NCBI GenBank assembly: GCA_965247775.1
Contig: OZ252031.1
Span: forward strand, 372,001 to 436,000
DNA length: 64,000 nt
From: G965247775 sp965247775
Lineage (GTDB): Bacteria; Chloroflexota; Dehalococcoidia; Bin125
Reading direction: 5' to 3'
Part shown: positions 1 through 7,621 of the stretch, one piece after another
Position numbering within the stretch: the stretch's first letter is position 1
Layout of the letters: every line of letters starts with the position of its first letter
Program-made: the position numbers and the translations under genes
The notes under the pieces: model-generated
The model's database searches: none
What the model was told of the DNA's origin: nothing
What the model saw: the letters and a program-made list of their open reading frames with translations, nothing else

Positions 1-2
1 GT

Positions 3-521
3 CTGTGCTACGCGCCGCTGGAGACCAGGCTGGGCCGCTTGCTGGTGGGGTTCCGGGGGGAGACGGTGGTGCGGTCGAGCGTGACGGAGCGGCCGGGGGC
101 GTTCGCGGCGGCGCTGGGGGAGCGTTTCGGGGTGCCGCCGGAGGCTCGGCCGTCGTTGCCGGCGTCGTTGGGAGCGCGGGTGCGGGCAGCGGTGGAGGGG
201 GGCATTTGCGTCGTGGATGTGGATCTCTCCGCGCTGACGCGGTTCCAGCAACGAGTGTTGCGGGCGACGGCGCAGATTCCGTCCGGGGAGACGCGGACGT
301 ACGGGGAGGTGGCGGAGGCGGTGGGGGCGCCGCGGGCGGCGCGGGCGGTGGGGACGGCGCTGTCGCGGAACCCGGTGCCGCTCGTGATTCCTTGCCACCG
401 CGTGGTGCGGTCGGGGGGAGAGGTTGGGGAGTACGGGATGGGGGGCAAGGCGATCAAGCGTCGGCTGCTGCGTGGGGAGGGGTCGTTGACGGCGGGGGGG
501 CGGGTGCGGGGGCGGGCGTGA
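3..521 (+). CDS. ogt: Methylated-DNA--protein-cysteine S-methyltransferase (5' end outside window)
   Basis: This enzyme repairs O6-alkylguanine by moving the alkyl group onto its own cysteine in a suicide reaction. The active-site motif PCHRVV is visible, with the acceptor Cys codon at 393-395. It is preceded by the helix-turn-helix segment (T-R-T-Y-G-E-V-A) that inserts into the DNA minor groove. The reading frame is open to the left edge, where it reads C-Y-A-P-L-E-T-R-L-G, the usual opening strand of this family, so only a few residues are missing. The TTG at 39 would remove that strand and is unlikely to be the true start. The downstream neighbour is a decayed gene on the other strand. 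Confidence 0.93.
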   Translation: MCYAPLETRLGRLLVGFRGETVVRSSVTERPGAFAAALGERFGVPPEARPSLPASLGARVRAAVEGGICVVDVDLSALTRFQQRVLRATAQIPSGETRTYGEVAEAVGAPRAARAVGTALSRNPVPLVIPCHRVVRSGGEVGEYGMGGKAIKRRLLRGEGSLTAGGRVRGRA

Positions 522-539
522 GGGGGGTGTGCCCGGTTT

Positions 540-994
540 TTGGGGGTGCGGCGCGTCGTCGGGAGGCTGCCGAGGGGACAAGGCCGGCTGTGAGGAGGTC
601 GCCAGAGCGCACCTGTTGGGAGGAATGCGCCGTACTGGGCGATCGCGTCCCGCATTTGCCCGAGGGCGTAGCCGAGGATGTTTCCGATGTCGCTGCCATC
701 GGGCGGCTTGGCCTTCGACGCCGGCGGTGCGGAGGAATTGGTCGGGGCCGGCTGGGGGATGGCGCCGCCTAGCTGCCCAACGCGCTCGGCGATGGCAGCG
801 GCGTGCTTGCGCGCCTCCTCGGCGACGTCGCTGAGTTCGTCATTGAGGATGAAGAGGGCCTGCCCTTCCAGGCGGTTCTGGACGGCGAGCGCTTAGTGCA
901 TCGTGAGGGCTTCGCGAGCGTAGAAGCTGTTGAGTCGTTGGACGACATCTTCGGGCGTCGTGCCATCGAGGAGTGCGTTCCCGGCGGTGCCCAT
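540..994 (-). pseudogene. Decayed ferritin-like/bacterioferritin-family gene
   Basis: Read from the ATG at 994, the minus strand encodes L-N-S-F-Y-A-R-E-A-L-T-M-H, then a TAA stop (895-893, codon 34). The same frame then continues with V-Q-N-R-L-E-G-Q-A-L-F, a helix with E-E-A-R-K-H (ferritin-type Glu and His ligands), and A-E-R-V-G-Q-L-G-G. This helical order fits a four-helix ferritin-like iron-storage or Dps-related protein. After I-L-G-Y-A-L-G-Q-M-R-D-A-I-A-Q-Y the similarity moves to another frame (V-R-S-G-D-L-L-T-A), so there is also a frameshift near 615. One nonsense codon plus one frameshift make it a pseudogene. The family call comes from motif pattern only. Confidence 0.6.
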
Positions 995-1596
995 GGGGTC
1001 GATCTCTCTGCTCTCGGCGGACTGGGAGGATACAAGAGCGGCTGCACGGCGAGGCGCGGTGGGCACGGGGCCAAGCGCGGGCTGATCTTGGGGATCGTGC
1101 GGCCGGTGGGAGCCGCGGGGGGCACGGGGCGTCGTTCCCGCCTAGGCGGTGTGGACGCGGAAGACGGGGCGCCGAGGCGGGTGAAACCTCGGATGAGGCG
1201 GATGAGGAGCCGGACGCCGGGGCCGCGACGGTACTGCTTGGCCGTGGTGTCGCCGTTCGGGGCGATGCTAGCGACCCGGGAGGAGGACGGCGGCGCCTTG
1301 GATGTGGCCGGTGGCGAGGCCGGGGCGTGTCGAGCTGATCGTCACGGAGGGGAGAGCCGGCGATGGGGGCTGGGCGGTGGAGACGCTGGGCGCGCATGGG
1401 CGGTGCTCCGTGCGGGGGCCGGCCGGGCGCGGGCTCGTGGGAGGTGGGGGAGCCGCCGGCGAGGAGTGTTTCGTTGGCGCGTTCCTCGACGGGCTACCCG
1501 AGGATGGAGGGGGTGAGGCCGAGGCCGGCGGCGCGGCGGGGGGCGGCGATGGTGCGGCGGCGGCGGTGGCGCTCGAGCGCCGCCTTCCTGGGTCCC
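995..1596. other. Stretch of about 600 bp without a supported gene
   Basis: It lies between two pseudogenes. Frames on both strands are compositional, rich in Pro/Arg/Ser, and I see no family motif or ribosome-binding site. A minus-strand segment around 1190-1260 (R-G-P-G-V-R-L-L-I-R-L-I-R-G-F) could be a scrap of an older gene, but I cannot assign it. Confidence 0.5.
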
Positions 1597-2208
1597 TCAT
1601 GGCGTCGCTATTCTCATTGTCATGCCGTCGGCGTCCAGTCCCGGCGCCAGATCGGGCAGCCAAACGACCGCGCCCGCCAGCACAAGAGCGGCCATTGCGA
1701 TCGCTTTGCCGAACGCTGCTCCGTGGGACCAGTGCTTCTCGATCGCGACGCCGGCGGCCAGCCCGATCATCGCCTACAGGTTCATGAAACCGAAGGCGGC
1801 CATTGAGACCATCAACGACCAGCAGCAACCGAGGCAGAAGAGGCCGTTGTGCGTGCCTGCGCGGAGATCGCGCAGGGCTCCTTGAAAGGCAGGGCTCCTT
1901 GAAAGGCAGGGCTCCTTGAAAGGCAGGGCTCCTTGAAAGGAGGCGACGTGAAAGATCTGGGCGCGGGGCGAGCGATAGTGCGCCAGGCAGCGAGACTTCA
2001 AGGGCGTCAGTTGATAGACGCCGCGGGCGGCGAAGATCGCTACGACGGCGACCGTCCCGGTGGCGGGCGCCGCGCTCACGATCTGGTCCACGCCCCGCAC
2101 CAGACGGGGGTGAGGGGCGCCTCTTGCCGTGGATGAGGGAGCGGGGGCGTGTCGACTGCGGAGGTTTGACAGGCTCGCTTTCTGTTGTGAGACGGTGTGC
2201 GGTCGCAC
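1597..2208 (-). pseudogene. Decayed DUF2182 metal-binding membrane protein
   Basis: The minus strand shows the hallmark segments of DUF2182 (PF09948, predicted metal-binding integral membrane proteins): G-V-Y-Q-L-T-P-L-K-S-R-C-L, then H-N-G-L-F-C-L-G-C-C-W-S-L-M, then F-G-F-M-N-L. The two blocks are separated by residues encoded by a 17-bp tandem repeat. Directly after F-M-N-L comes a TAG (1776-1774) where relatives usually have Trp. The frame continues with a plausible last membrane helix (A-M-I-G-L-A-A-G-V-A-I-E-K) to a TGA at 1597. The N-terminal membrane helices of the family are not recognisable upstream. DUF2182 normally sits beside DUF1326, and no such partner is visible here. The gene looks truncated, expanded and prematurely stopped. 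Confidence 0.7.
1872..1939. repeat. Four perfect tandem copies of a 17-bp unit
   Basis: The unit GCAGGGCTCCTTGAAAG occurs four times head to tail with no mismatch. The three extra copies add 51 bp, a multiple of three, so the DUF2182 frame passes through them and gains 17 residues between its two conserved blocks. This looks like a slippage expansion inside a former coding sequence. Confidence 0.95.
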
Positions 2209-2283
2209 GCCTGGGCGGCTCGCTCAGGGCGAGCGGGATCAGGCGCTGCGGGCGAACGAGCGAGGGCGGGGGGTGGGTGGCGG

Positions 2284-3306
2284 CTAGTCGTAGGTGAGGA
2301 CGCCGCGGCCGAGGAGTTCCTCCGCGTAGAGGTCCTCGAAGATGGACTCCAGTTCCGTGAAATGGACGCGCTTCCCGACGACGGGTTGGATGTCGCCGCG
2401 GGCCACGAGCTGGAAGGCCTCGGCGAGTTCCTTCTTGGTGGAGTAGCGGGTGCCGGTGACGATCTTCTCGGTGAGGATGAGCTGGGTGTGGGGGAAGGTG
2501 ACCTCGCCGGGCTTGCCGCCGACAAGCAGCGCCGTGCCGCCGATGCCGGTGCTGGCGATGGCGGCCTGGAAGGTGTCCGGTCCGCCGTTGAAGTCGATAG
2601 CGGCCTGGACGCCTTTGCCGTCGGTGAGCTTCATGACCGCTTCGGCGATGTCGTCGGTCTTGGCGTTGATGACCTCGTTGGCGCCCCACTGGCGGCAGAG
2701 ATTGAGCTTCTCCTCGGAGACATCGACGGCGAAGACGCGGCCGCCGAAGAGGCGGACCATCTGCACGCAGTGGATCCCGACGCCGCCACCCGCGCCGATG
2801 ATGAGCACGTCGTCGAGGGGTTTGACCTTGGCACGCTCCTTGACGGCGTGCCAAGGCGTGCAGACCGCGTCGGCGGCGACGGCGGCGGTTTCGTAGTCGA
2901 GGCCGTCGGGGAGGGGGAGGAGGTTTTCGGCGGGGAGTGTGACGTAGTCGGCCCAGCCGCCGTCGATGTGGACCCCGACGTAGCCCTTCCAGCCGGTGCA
3001 GAGGGTTTCACGGCCGCCGCGGCACCATTCGCAGACGCCGCAGTTGAGGTAGAAGTAGACGCCGACACGGTCGCCAACCGCGAGGGAGGCGACGCCGTCG
3101 CCGAGAGCGACGATGTCGCCGGCGAGTTCGTGGCCCATGATGCGGGGCACGGAGCCGCCGAAGATGCCGCGGCGCATGTGGGCGAGGGTGAGGCCGACAC
3201 CGGCGGCGCGAACCTTCACGAGGGCCTCGCCGGGGCCGGGCACGGGGTCGGGGCGTTGCTGCTCGGTCATGGGGCCGCCCCATTCGTCCAGGACCATGGC
3301 TCGCAT
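2284..3306 (-). CDS. Zinc-type medium-chain alcohol dehydrogenase, catalytic Cys absent
   Basis: This is a 340-residue NAD(P)-dependent dehydrogenase of the MDR superfamily. The GroES-like domain contains G-H-E-L-A-G and the four structural-zinc cysteines (C-G-V-C-E-W-C-x7-C). The Rossmann domain starts at G-A-G-G-G-V-G. In zinc ADHs the first catalytic ligand is Cys in A-G-[IV]-C-x-[TS]-D. Here the segment reads A-G-V-G-L-T-L-A-H, so that Cys is Gly and the usual Asp is lost. It may bind catalytic zinc differently or act as a zinc-independent enoyl/acryloyl reductase-type enzyme. The substrate is unknown. It is followed on the same strand by the amidohydrolase at 3456. Confidence 0.85.
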   Translation of the reverse strand: MRAMVLDEWGGPMTEQQRPDPVPGPGEALVKVRAAGVGLTLAHMRRGIFGGSVPRIMGHELAGDIVALGDGVASLAVGDRVGVYFYLNCGVCEWCRGGRETLCTGWKGYVGVHIDGGWADYVTLPAENLLPLPDGLDYETAAVAADAVCTPWHAVKERAKVKPLDDVLIIGAGGGVGIHCVQMVRLFGGRVFAVDVSEEKLNLCRQWGANEVINAKTDDIAEAVMKLTDGKGVQAAIDFNGGPDTFQAAIASTGIGGTALLVGGKPGEVTFPHTQLILTEKIVTGTRYSTKKELAEAFQLVARGDIQPVVGKRVHFTELESIFEDLYAEELLGRGVLTYD

Positions 3307-3455
3307 TGGGAATCCCCTTTCGGCGGGGCGGCGCGGAGGCGTGCGCCGCGGGCTGCGCGATCAGACGGGTGGCGTGCGGCGGGGCTGGTAGAGGGGGGCG
3401 TCGGGGTTGCGGATGGTCAGCACGGGCGGGTTCCTGCGGTGGGGGGAGCGGCGGA

Positions 3456-4493
3456 TCAGGGGCCGATGAGGTCAGGGCGGCGGAGGAGGCGGGCGGCGGT
3501 GTCGCTCTCGATGGCGCGGCGGTCGGGGGCGTCGAGGGCGATGCGGTCGAGGCGGGCCTTGGGGGGGTACTGGCCCATGTCGTAGTTGTAGTCGGTGCCG
3601 ATGACGACGCGGTCGGGGCCGACGATGGTGAGGAGGCCGCGGAGGACATCGTCGGAGTGGACGAGGTGGTCGAAGTAGAGCTTGCGGAAGTAGGTGCTGG
3701 GGGGCTTGTCGATGGCGACCTTGCCCTCTTCGCGGACGGACCAGCCGTGGTCCCAGCGACCGATGAGACTGGGGATGATGCCGCCGCCGTGGGCGAAGCA
3801 GATTTTGATGTTGGGGTAGCGCTCGAGGACGCCGCCGAAGATGAGGGAGTTGGCGGCGATGCCGGATTCGACGGGGAGGGCGATGATGTTCTCGGTGTAG
3901 TAGCGGAGGAGGCGGGTGGGGGCGGGGTTGGCGATGGGGTGGATAAGGATGAAGACGTCGAGGGCTTCGGCGCGCTGGAAGAAGGGGTCGAAGCGGGGGT
4001 CATCGAGGTTGACGTCCGCGACGGAGCCGCCGATCTGAATGGAGGTGAAGCCGTACTCGGCGACGACGCGTTCGAGTTCCTGGATGGCGCGGTCGGGGTC
4101 CTGGAGGGGGACGGTGCCCATGGCGACGAAGCGGTCGGGGTGCTGCTGGACGGCCTGGTGGATCATGTCGTTGAGGAGGCCGGCGACTTCGACGCCGAGG
4201 TCGGGGTCCGCCCAGTAATAGAAGAGGAGGGGGGAGAGGGAGAGGGCGGCGACGTCGATCTCCAGCTCGGTCATTTCCTGGACGTGGAGGGAGAGGTCGT
4301 AGAGGCCGGGGTCCATGGCGAAGAAGTTGCGGCCGAGGGGGCGCTCGGGGGGCTCTTCGGTCATGCCGATGGCGAGGGCGTCAAGGCCGGTGGGGCGGTC
4401 ACGATAGAGGACGGCCTGGTACTTGTCGCCGTCGCGGCGGCAGAGGTCGATGAAGCCCTGGGGGATGTAGTGGTGGTGGACGTCGATGATCAT
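3456..4493 (-). CDS. Amidohydrolase-2 family metal-dependent hydrolase/decarboxylase
   Basis: This 345-residue protein belongs to the TIM-barrel amidohydrolase_2 group (PF04909, ACMSD and related decarboxylases). The first strand carries the metal-binding H-x-H as D-V-H-H-H-Y. A central F-A-H-G-G-G and a C-terminal G-T-D-Y-N-Y-D provide the expected His and Asp ligands. The group includes aminocarboxymuconate-semialdehyde decarboxylase and aromatic-acid decarboxylases, so a ring-cleavage or decarboxylation role is plausible, but the substrate cannot be read from sequence. A TACACT hexamer lies 20 bases before the start. Confidence 0.88.
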   Translation of the reverse strand: MIIDVHHHYIPQGFIDLCRRDGDKYQAVLYRDRPTGLDALAIGMTEEPPERPLGRNFFAMDPGLYDLSLHVQEMTELEIDVAALSLSPLLFYYWADPDLGVEVAGLLNDMIHQAVQQHPDRFVAMGTVPLQDPDRAIQELERVVAEYGFTSIQIGGSVADVNLDDPRFDPFFQRAEALDVFILIHPIANPAPTRLLRYYTENIIALPVESGIAANSLIFGGVLERYPNIKICFAHGGGIIPSLIGRWDHGWSVREEGKVAIDKPPSTYFRKLYFDHLVHSDDVLRGLLTIVGPDRVVIGTDYNYDMGQYPPKARLDRIALDAPDRRAIESDTAARLLRRPDLIGP

Positions 4494-4513
4494 GCCGGCT
4501 CCAAACCTGGCGG

Positions 4514-4519
4514 AGTGTA
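4514..4519 (-). promoter_or_regulatory. Probable -10 element TACACT
   Basis: The hexamer lies 20 bases upstream of the amidohydrolase start on the minus strand and matches the TAnnCT pattern seen before many genes in this window. No convincing -35 box was seen. Confidence 0.45.
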
Positions 4520-4562
4520 GGGCACGGTCCCGGCGCCGTCATGGGTCGGGGTGGGGGCGGCG

Positions 4563-4568
4563 TATCCT
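4563..4568 (+). promoter_or_regulatory. Probable -10 element TATCCT
   Basis: The hexamer lies 20 bases upstream of the chosen ATG at 4589 and, with the element at 4514-4519, forms a divergent pair. It supports the ATG at 4589 over the upstream in-frame start at 4541, which would lie before the promoter. Confidence 0.45.
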
Positions 4569-4588
4569 GCCGGCCGGAGGGCGGCCCG

Positions 4589-5047
4589 ATGCGCTGGCTG
4601 GAGGCGACGGCGGCGGTGGAGATCGCGCGGCCGCCGGAGGCGGTCTGGGCGTTCGTCAGCGATCTGCGGCAGATGCCGCATTGGGTACGGGGGGTGCGCG
4701 TTCCGGAGCCGACCTCGGGCGGGGCGTGGGGGGTGGGGTCGACGTTCCGGAGCCAGTACCGTTCCGCGGGGCGGACGCATCGGGCGGAGTACGAGGTGAG
4801 GGAGTTCGCCGCGCCGGAGCGCTACGGGGTGCGGACGACGGCGGGACCGTTTCCGTTCGAGGGGAGGCTGTCGCTGGCGGGGACGTCGCGGGGGACGGCG
4901 GTGCTGAAGAGCACACGGGCGGGCTCCGACGGGCGAGTGACGAGCTGGATGTTCGCGGCGCTGGGGTGGGGTCTGCGCTGGGCGATGCGGCGCCGGCTGC
5001 GGGGGGAGCTGGGAGAGCTGAAGGCGCGGGTGGAGGCGGTGGGCTGA
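4589..5047 (+). CDS. SRPBCC (START/Bet v1-like) family protein
   Basis: About 152 residues of the polyketide-cyclase/START-like fold that binds a hydrophobic ligand. The typical opening is present (E-I-A-R-P-P-E-A-V-W-A-F-V-S-D, then M-P-H-W), followed by alternating strands and a long C-terminal helix (R-R-R-L-R-G-E-L). These proteins may be ligand carriers, cyclases or co-chaperone-like proteins, and no specific ligand can be named. The ATG at 4589 was chosen because it follows a GGAGGG-like site and the putative promoter at 4563. Confidence 0.8.
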   Translation: MRWLEATAAVEIARPPEAVWAFVSDLRQMPHWVRGVRVPEPTSGGAWGVGSTFRSQYRSAGRTHRAEYEVREFAAPERYGVRTTAGPFPFEGRLSLAGTSRGTAVLKSTRAGSDGRVTSWMFAALGWGLRWAMRRRLRGELGELKARVEAVG

Positions 5048-5069
5048 GGCGGGCTGGGGCTGGGGTGGT

Positions 5070-7565
5070 TCAGTCGGGAGGCGTATCGGTGTCGGCGGCG
5101 ATGGGGCCGGGTTCGACGCTGTCCGGGGCGGTGAGCGTGGCGGGGGGGACGAGGGCGGGTCGGGCTGGGGCGGGGCGCATGGCGGCGAGGGCGTCCGTGA
5201 CGCGACGGAAGATTGTGCCGGGGGGGTAGACGCCGTCGTCGTTGGGGCGGCCGGCTTCGAGGCCGGTGAGGAGGTGGAGGCCCTCTTCGACGCGCTGGAC
5301 GGTCCAGAGGTGGAAGCGGCCTTGCTCGACGGCCTGGACGACGTCTTGGCGGAGGGTGAGGGAGACGCGGTTGGTGTCGGGGATGATGACGCCCTGGCTA
5401 CCGGTGAGGCCGGTTTCGGCGCAGACGTCGAAGAAGCCTTCGACCTTTTCGGTGACACCGCCGACGGGCTGGATGTTGCCGAACTGATCGATGGAGCCGG
5501 TGACGGCGATGTCCTGGCGCATGGGGACGCGGGCGAGGGAGGTGAGGATGGCGTAGAGCTCGGCGGAGGAGGCGCTGTCGCCGTCGACTTCGTCGTAGCT
5601 CTGTTCGAAGGTGAGGCTGGCGGAGAAGGAGAGGGGGTGCTGGCGGCCGAAGGTGCCGATGAGGAAGCCGTTGAGGACGAGGACACCTTTGGTGTGGATG
5701 GCGCCGCTGCGTTCGACCTCGCGTTCGATGTTGACGACGCCCAGGGTGCCGGCGCCGGTGCGGCAGGTGATGCGGCTGGGGGTGCCGAAGGCGTGGGCGC
5801 CGATCTGGAAGACGGCGAGGCCATTGACCTGGCCGATGACGTGGCCGCTGGTTTCGATGTGGAGGGAGCCTTCGGCGATGGCGCGGCGGAGGCGGGTGGG
5901 GACGAGGTCGGAGCGGCGGGCGATGCCGGCGAGGGCGCGGCCGACGTGATCGGCGGTGATGGTGGGGGCGTCCTCGGCGGTGGCGAGCTGATTGGCCTCC
6001 TCGCAGAGGTCCTGGACGGCGCCGTAGCGGGCGGTGAGGCGGTCCTGGCGTCCGGTGAGGCGGGTGCCGTAGCGGAGGACTTCGACGAGGGCGTCGCGGG
6101 TGAAGTGGCGGAGGGTGCATTCGTCGCAGGATTGGCGGACAAAGGCGGCGTAGGAGCGGATGGCGGATTCGTCGACGGGGGTGTCGGGCTCGAACTGGGC
6201 GCGGATTTTGAAGAGGGTGGAGAAGTCGGGGTCGGCGCCTTCGAGGAGGGCGAGGGTGAGGGGGGAGCCGACGAGGATGACCTTGACGTTGAGGGGGATG
6301 GGCTCGGGGATGAGGTTGGCGACGGGGACGGGGGCGGCGATCTGGTCGATGTCCTCGACGCGGATCTGCTTGGTGCGGAGGGAGCGTTTGAGCTTGAGCC
6401 AGGAGCGGGGGTCGCTGAGGAGATCTTCGGCCTGGAGGATGAGGTAGCCGCCGTTGGCGAGGTGGAGGGCGCCGGAGCGGATGAGGGTGAAGTCGGTGGT
6501 CATGCCGCCGAAGCGCTGCTGGTAATCGAGGCGGCCGAAGAGGTTGTAAAAGGTGGGCTGGGTTTCGTCGATGACGGGGGCGTGCTCGGCGGGCTGCTCG
6601 CCGTGGGTGATGAAGAGGTTGACTTCGTAGCGGCGGAAGAGGGCGTCGCGGCGTTCCGCGAGGGGGTCGGGGACGCCGGGGGGGAGGGGCTGGGCGGCGG
6701 CGGCGGGCTTGAGGGCGACGACGTTGTCCAGGATGTCTTTCTGCATGGCCTGGAAGTGGTCACGCAGGGGCTGCTGGGGGTACTGGATGCGGAGGTCGTC
6801 GAGGGCGGGGCCGACGGCGAAGCCGGCGATCTCGCGGTCCAGCGCTTCGAGGGCGTCGCGGGCGCGGACGTCGAGACGGCGGAGTTCGCGTACCGTGCGG
6901 TTGGCCTCCTCCTGGAGTTCGCGGCCGCGGGCTTCCAGTTGCTCGCGGACGTCGTCCGGGAGCTGGGCGAAGGCGTCCGGCGGGATGGGCTGGCCCTCGG
7001 GGCCGCGGGGGACGCTGACAACGCCGCTGGGGGTGAGGGAGATGAGGAAGCCGCGCGCGGCGGCGCCCGCTTGGAGCTGTTCGAGGCGCTGCTCGCGTTC
7101 GGCGACGATGGGCTGGAGCACCTGCTTGCGGCGCTGGTCGTAGGAGTCGTCGTCGAAGATGGTGGGGAGTTCCTGGCGGAGGGTTTCGACGAGGGCGGCG
7201 AGGTCGCGCTGGAGGTCGTCGCCAGTGGCGGTGGGGAGGGCGACGGCGCGGGGGCGGTAGGGGTCGTCGAAGTTGTAGAGGTAGCACCAATCCTGGACGG
7301 GGGGGTGGCCTGCCGCGGCTTCATGGACGAGGCGGCGGGCGGCGGTGTTGCGGCCGGAGGCGCGGGGGCCGGAGATGGCGATGTTGAAGCCGTCGGCGTC
7401 GACGCGGAGGCCGAAGGTGATGGCTTCCAAGGCGCGGTCCTGTCCGGCGACGCGGGCGAGGGGTTCGATCTCGGCGGTGCTGGCGGGGAGGAACTCGGGG
7501 GGGAAGTGGGCGTGGAGGTCGTGGGCGTGGAGTTCCATGGCCTCGGCGGGGGCGGGAGCGGTCAT
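5070..7565 (-). CDS. Lon-like ATP-dependent protease with AAA_32 domain
   Basis: An 831-residue Lon-type protease lacking the N-terminal LAN domain (AAA_32 plus Lon_C architecture). The C-terminal proteolytic domain has the Ser of G-D-S-A-S-S at residue 664 and the Lys of G-G-V-T-E-K-V at residue 707. That 43-residue spacing is the one found in Lon Ser-Lys dyads. The ATPase part includes G-G-Y-L-I-L-Q-A-E-D-L-L. The P-loop reads G-P-R-A-S-G-R-N-T, with Arg-Asn where Lys-Ser/Thr is usual; this family is known for weak Walker motifs. It probably degrades misfolded proteins in the cytoplasm. The ATG at 7565 was chosen because a TATACT lies 26 bases upstream. Confidence 0.9.
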   Translation of the reverse strand: MTAPAPAEAMELHAHDLHAHFPPEFLPASTAEIEPLARVAGQDRALEAITFGLRVDADGFNIAISGPRASGRNTAARRLVHEAAAGHPPVQDWCYLYNFDDPYRPRAVALPTATGDDLQRDLAALVETLRQELPTIFDDDSYDQRRKQVLQPIVAEREQRLEQLQAGAAARGFLISLTPSGVVSVPRGPEGQPIPPDAFAQLPDDVREQLEARGRELQEEANRTVRELRRLDVRARDALEALDREIAGFAVGPALDDLRIQYPQQPLRDHFQAMQKDILDNVVALKPAAAAQPLPPGVPDPLAERRDALFRRYEVNLFITHGEQPAEHAPVIDETQPTFYNLFGRLDYQQRFGGMTTDFTLIRSGALHLANGGYLILQAEDLLSDPRSWLKLKRSLRTKQIRVEDIDQIAAPVPVANLIPEPIPLNVKVILVGSPLTLALLEGADPDFSTLFKIRAQFEPDTPVDESAIRSYAAFVRQSCDECTLRHFTRDALVEVLRYGTRLTGRQDRLTARYGAVQDLCEEANQLATAEDAPTITADHVGRALAGIARRSDLVPTRLRRAIAEGSLHIETSGHVIGQVNGLAVFQIGAHAFGTPSRITCRTGAGTLGVVNIEREVERSGAIHTKGVLVLNGFLIGTFGRQHPLSFSASLTFEQSYDEVDGDSASSAELYAILTSLARVPMRQDIAVTGSIDQFGNIQPVGGVTEKVEGFFDVCAETGLTGSQGVIIPDTNRVSLTLRQDVVQAVEQGRFHLWTVQRVEEGLHLLTGLEAGRPNDDGVYPPGTIFRRVTDALAAMRPAPARPALVPPATLTAPDSVEPGPIAADTDTPPD

Positions 7566-7591
7566 GGGGTGGTCCGTCTCCGTGGGGGGCG

Positions 7592-7597
7592 AGTATA
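7592..7597 (-). promoter_or_regulatory. Probable -10 element TATACT
   Basis: Lies 26 bases upstream of the Lon-like protease start, in the short gap after the oxidoreductase pair. It suggests the protease has its own promoter rather than relying only on readthrough from the upstream genes. Confidence 0.45.
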
Positions 7598-7621
7598 GGA
7601 GCGCTGCGGGGGATGTGGGAC

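Noticed and set aside
39..521. TTG at 39 as the start of ogt
   Set aside because: The frame is open to the window edge and the residues upstream are conserved in the family.
1190..1290. Possible start of a deazaflavin-dependent nitroreductase on the minus strand
   Set aside because: Only a short basic-hydrophobic run fits and none of the later motifs follow.
5274..7598. A 774-codon acidic Gly/Glu-rich frame on the + strand
   Set aside because: It is the shadow of the Lon-like protease on the other strand, whose motifs and catalytic dyad are clear. High GC keeps antisense frames open throughout the window.
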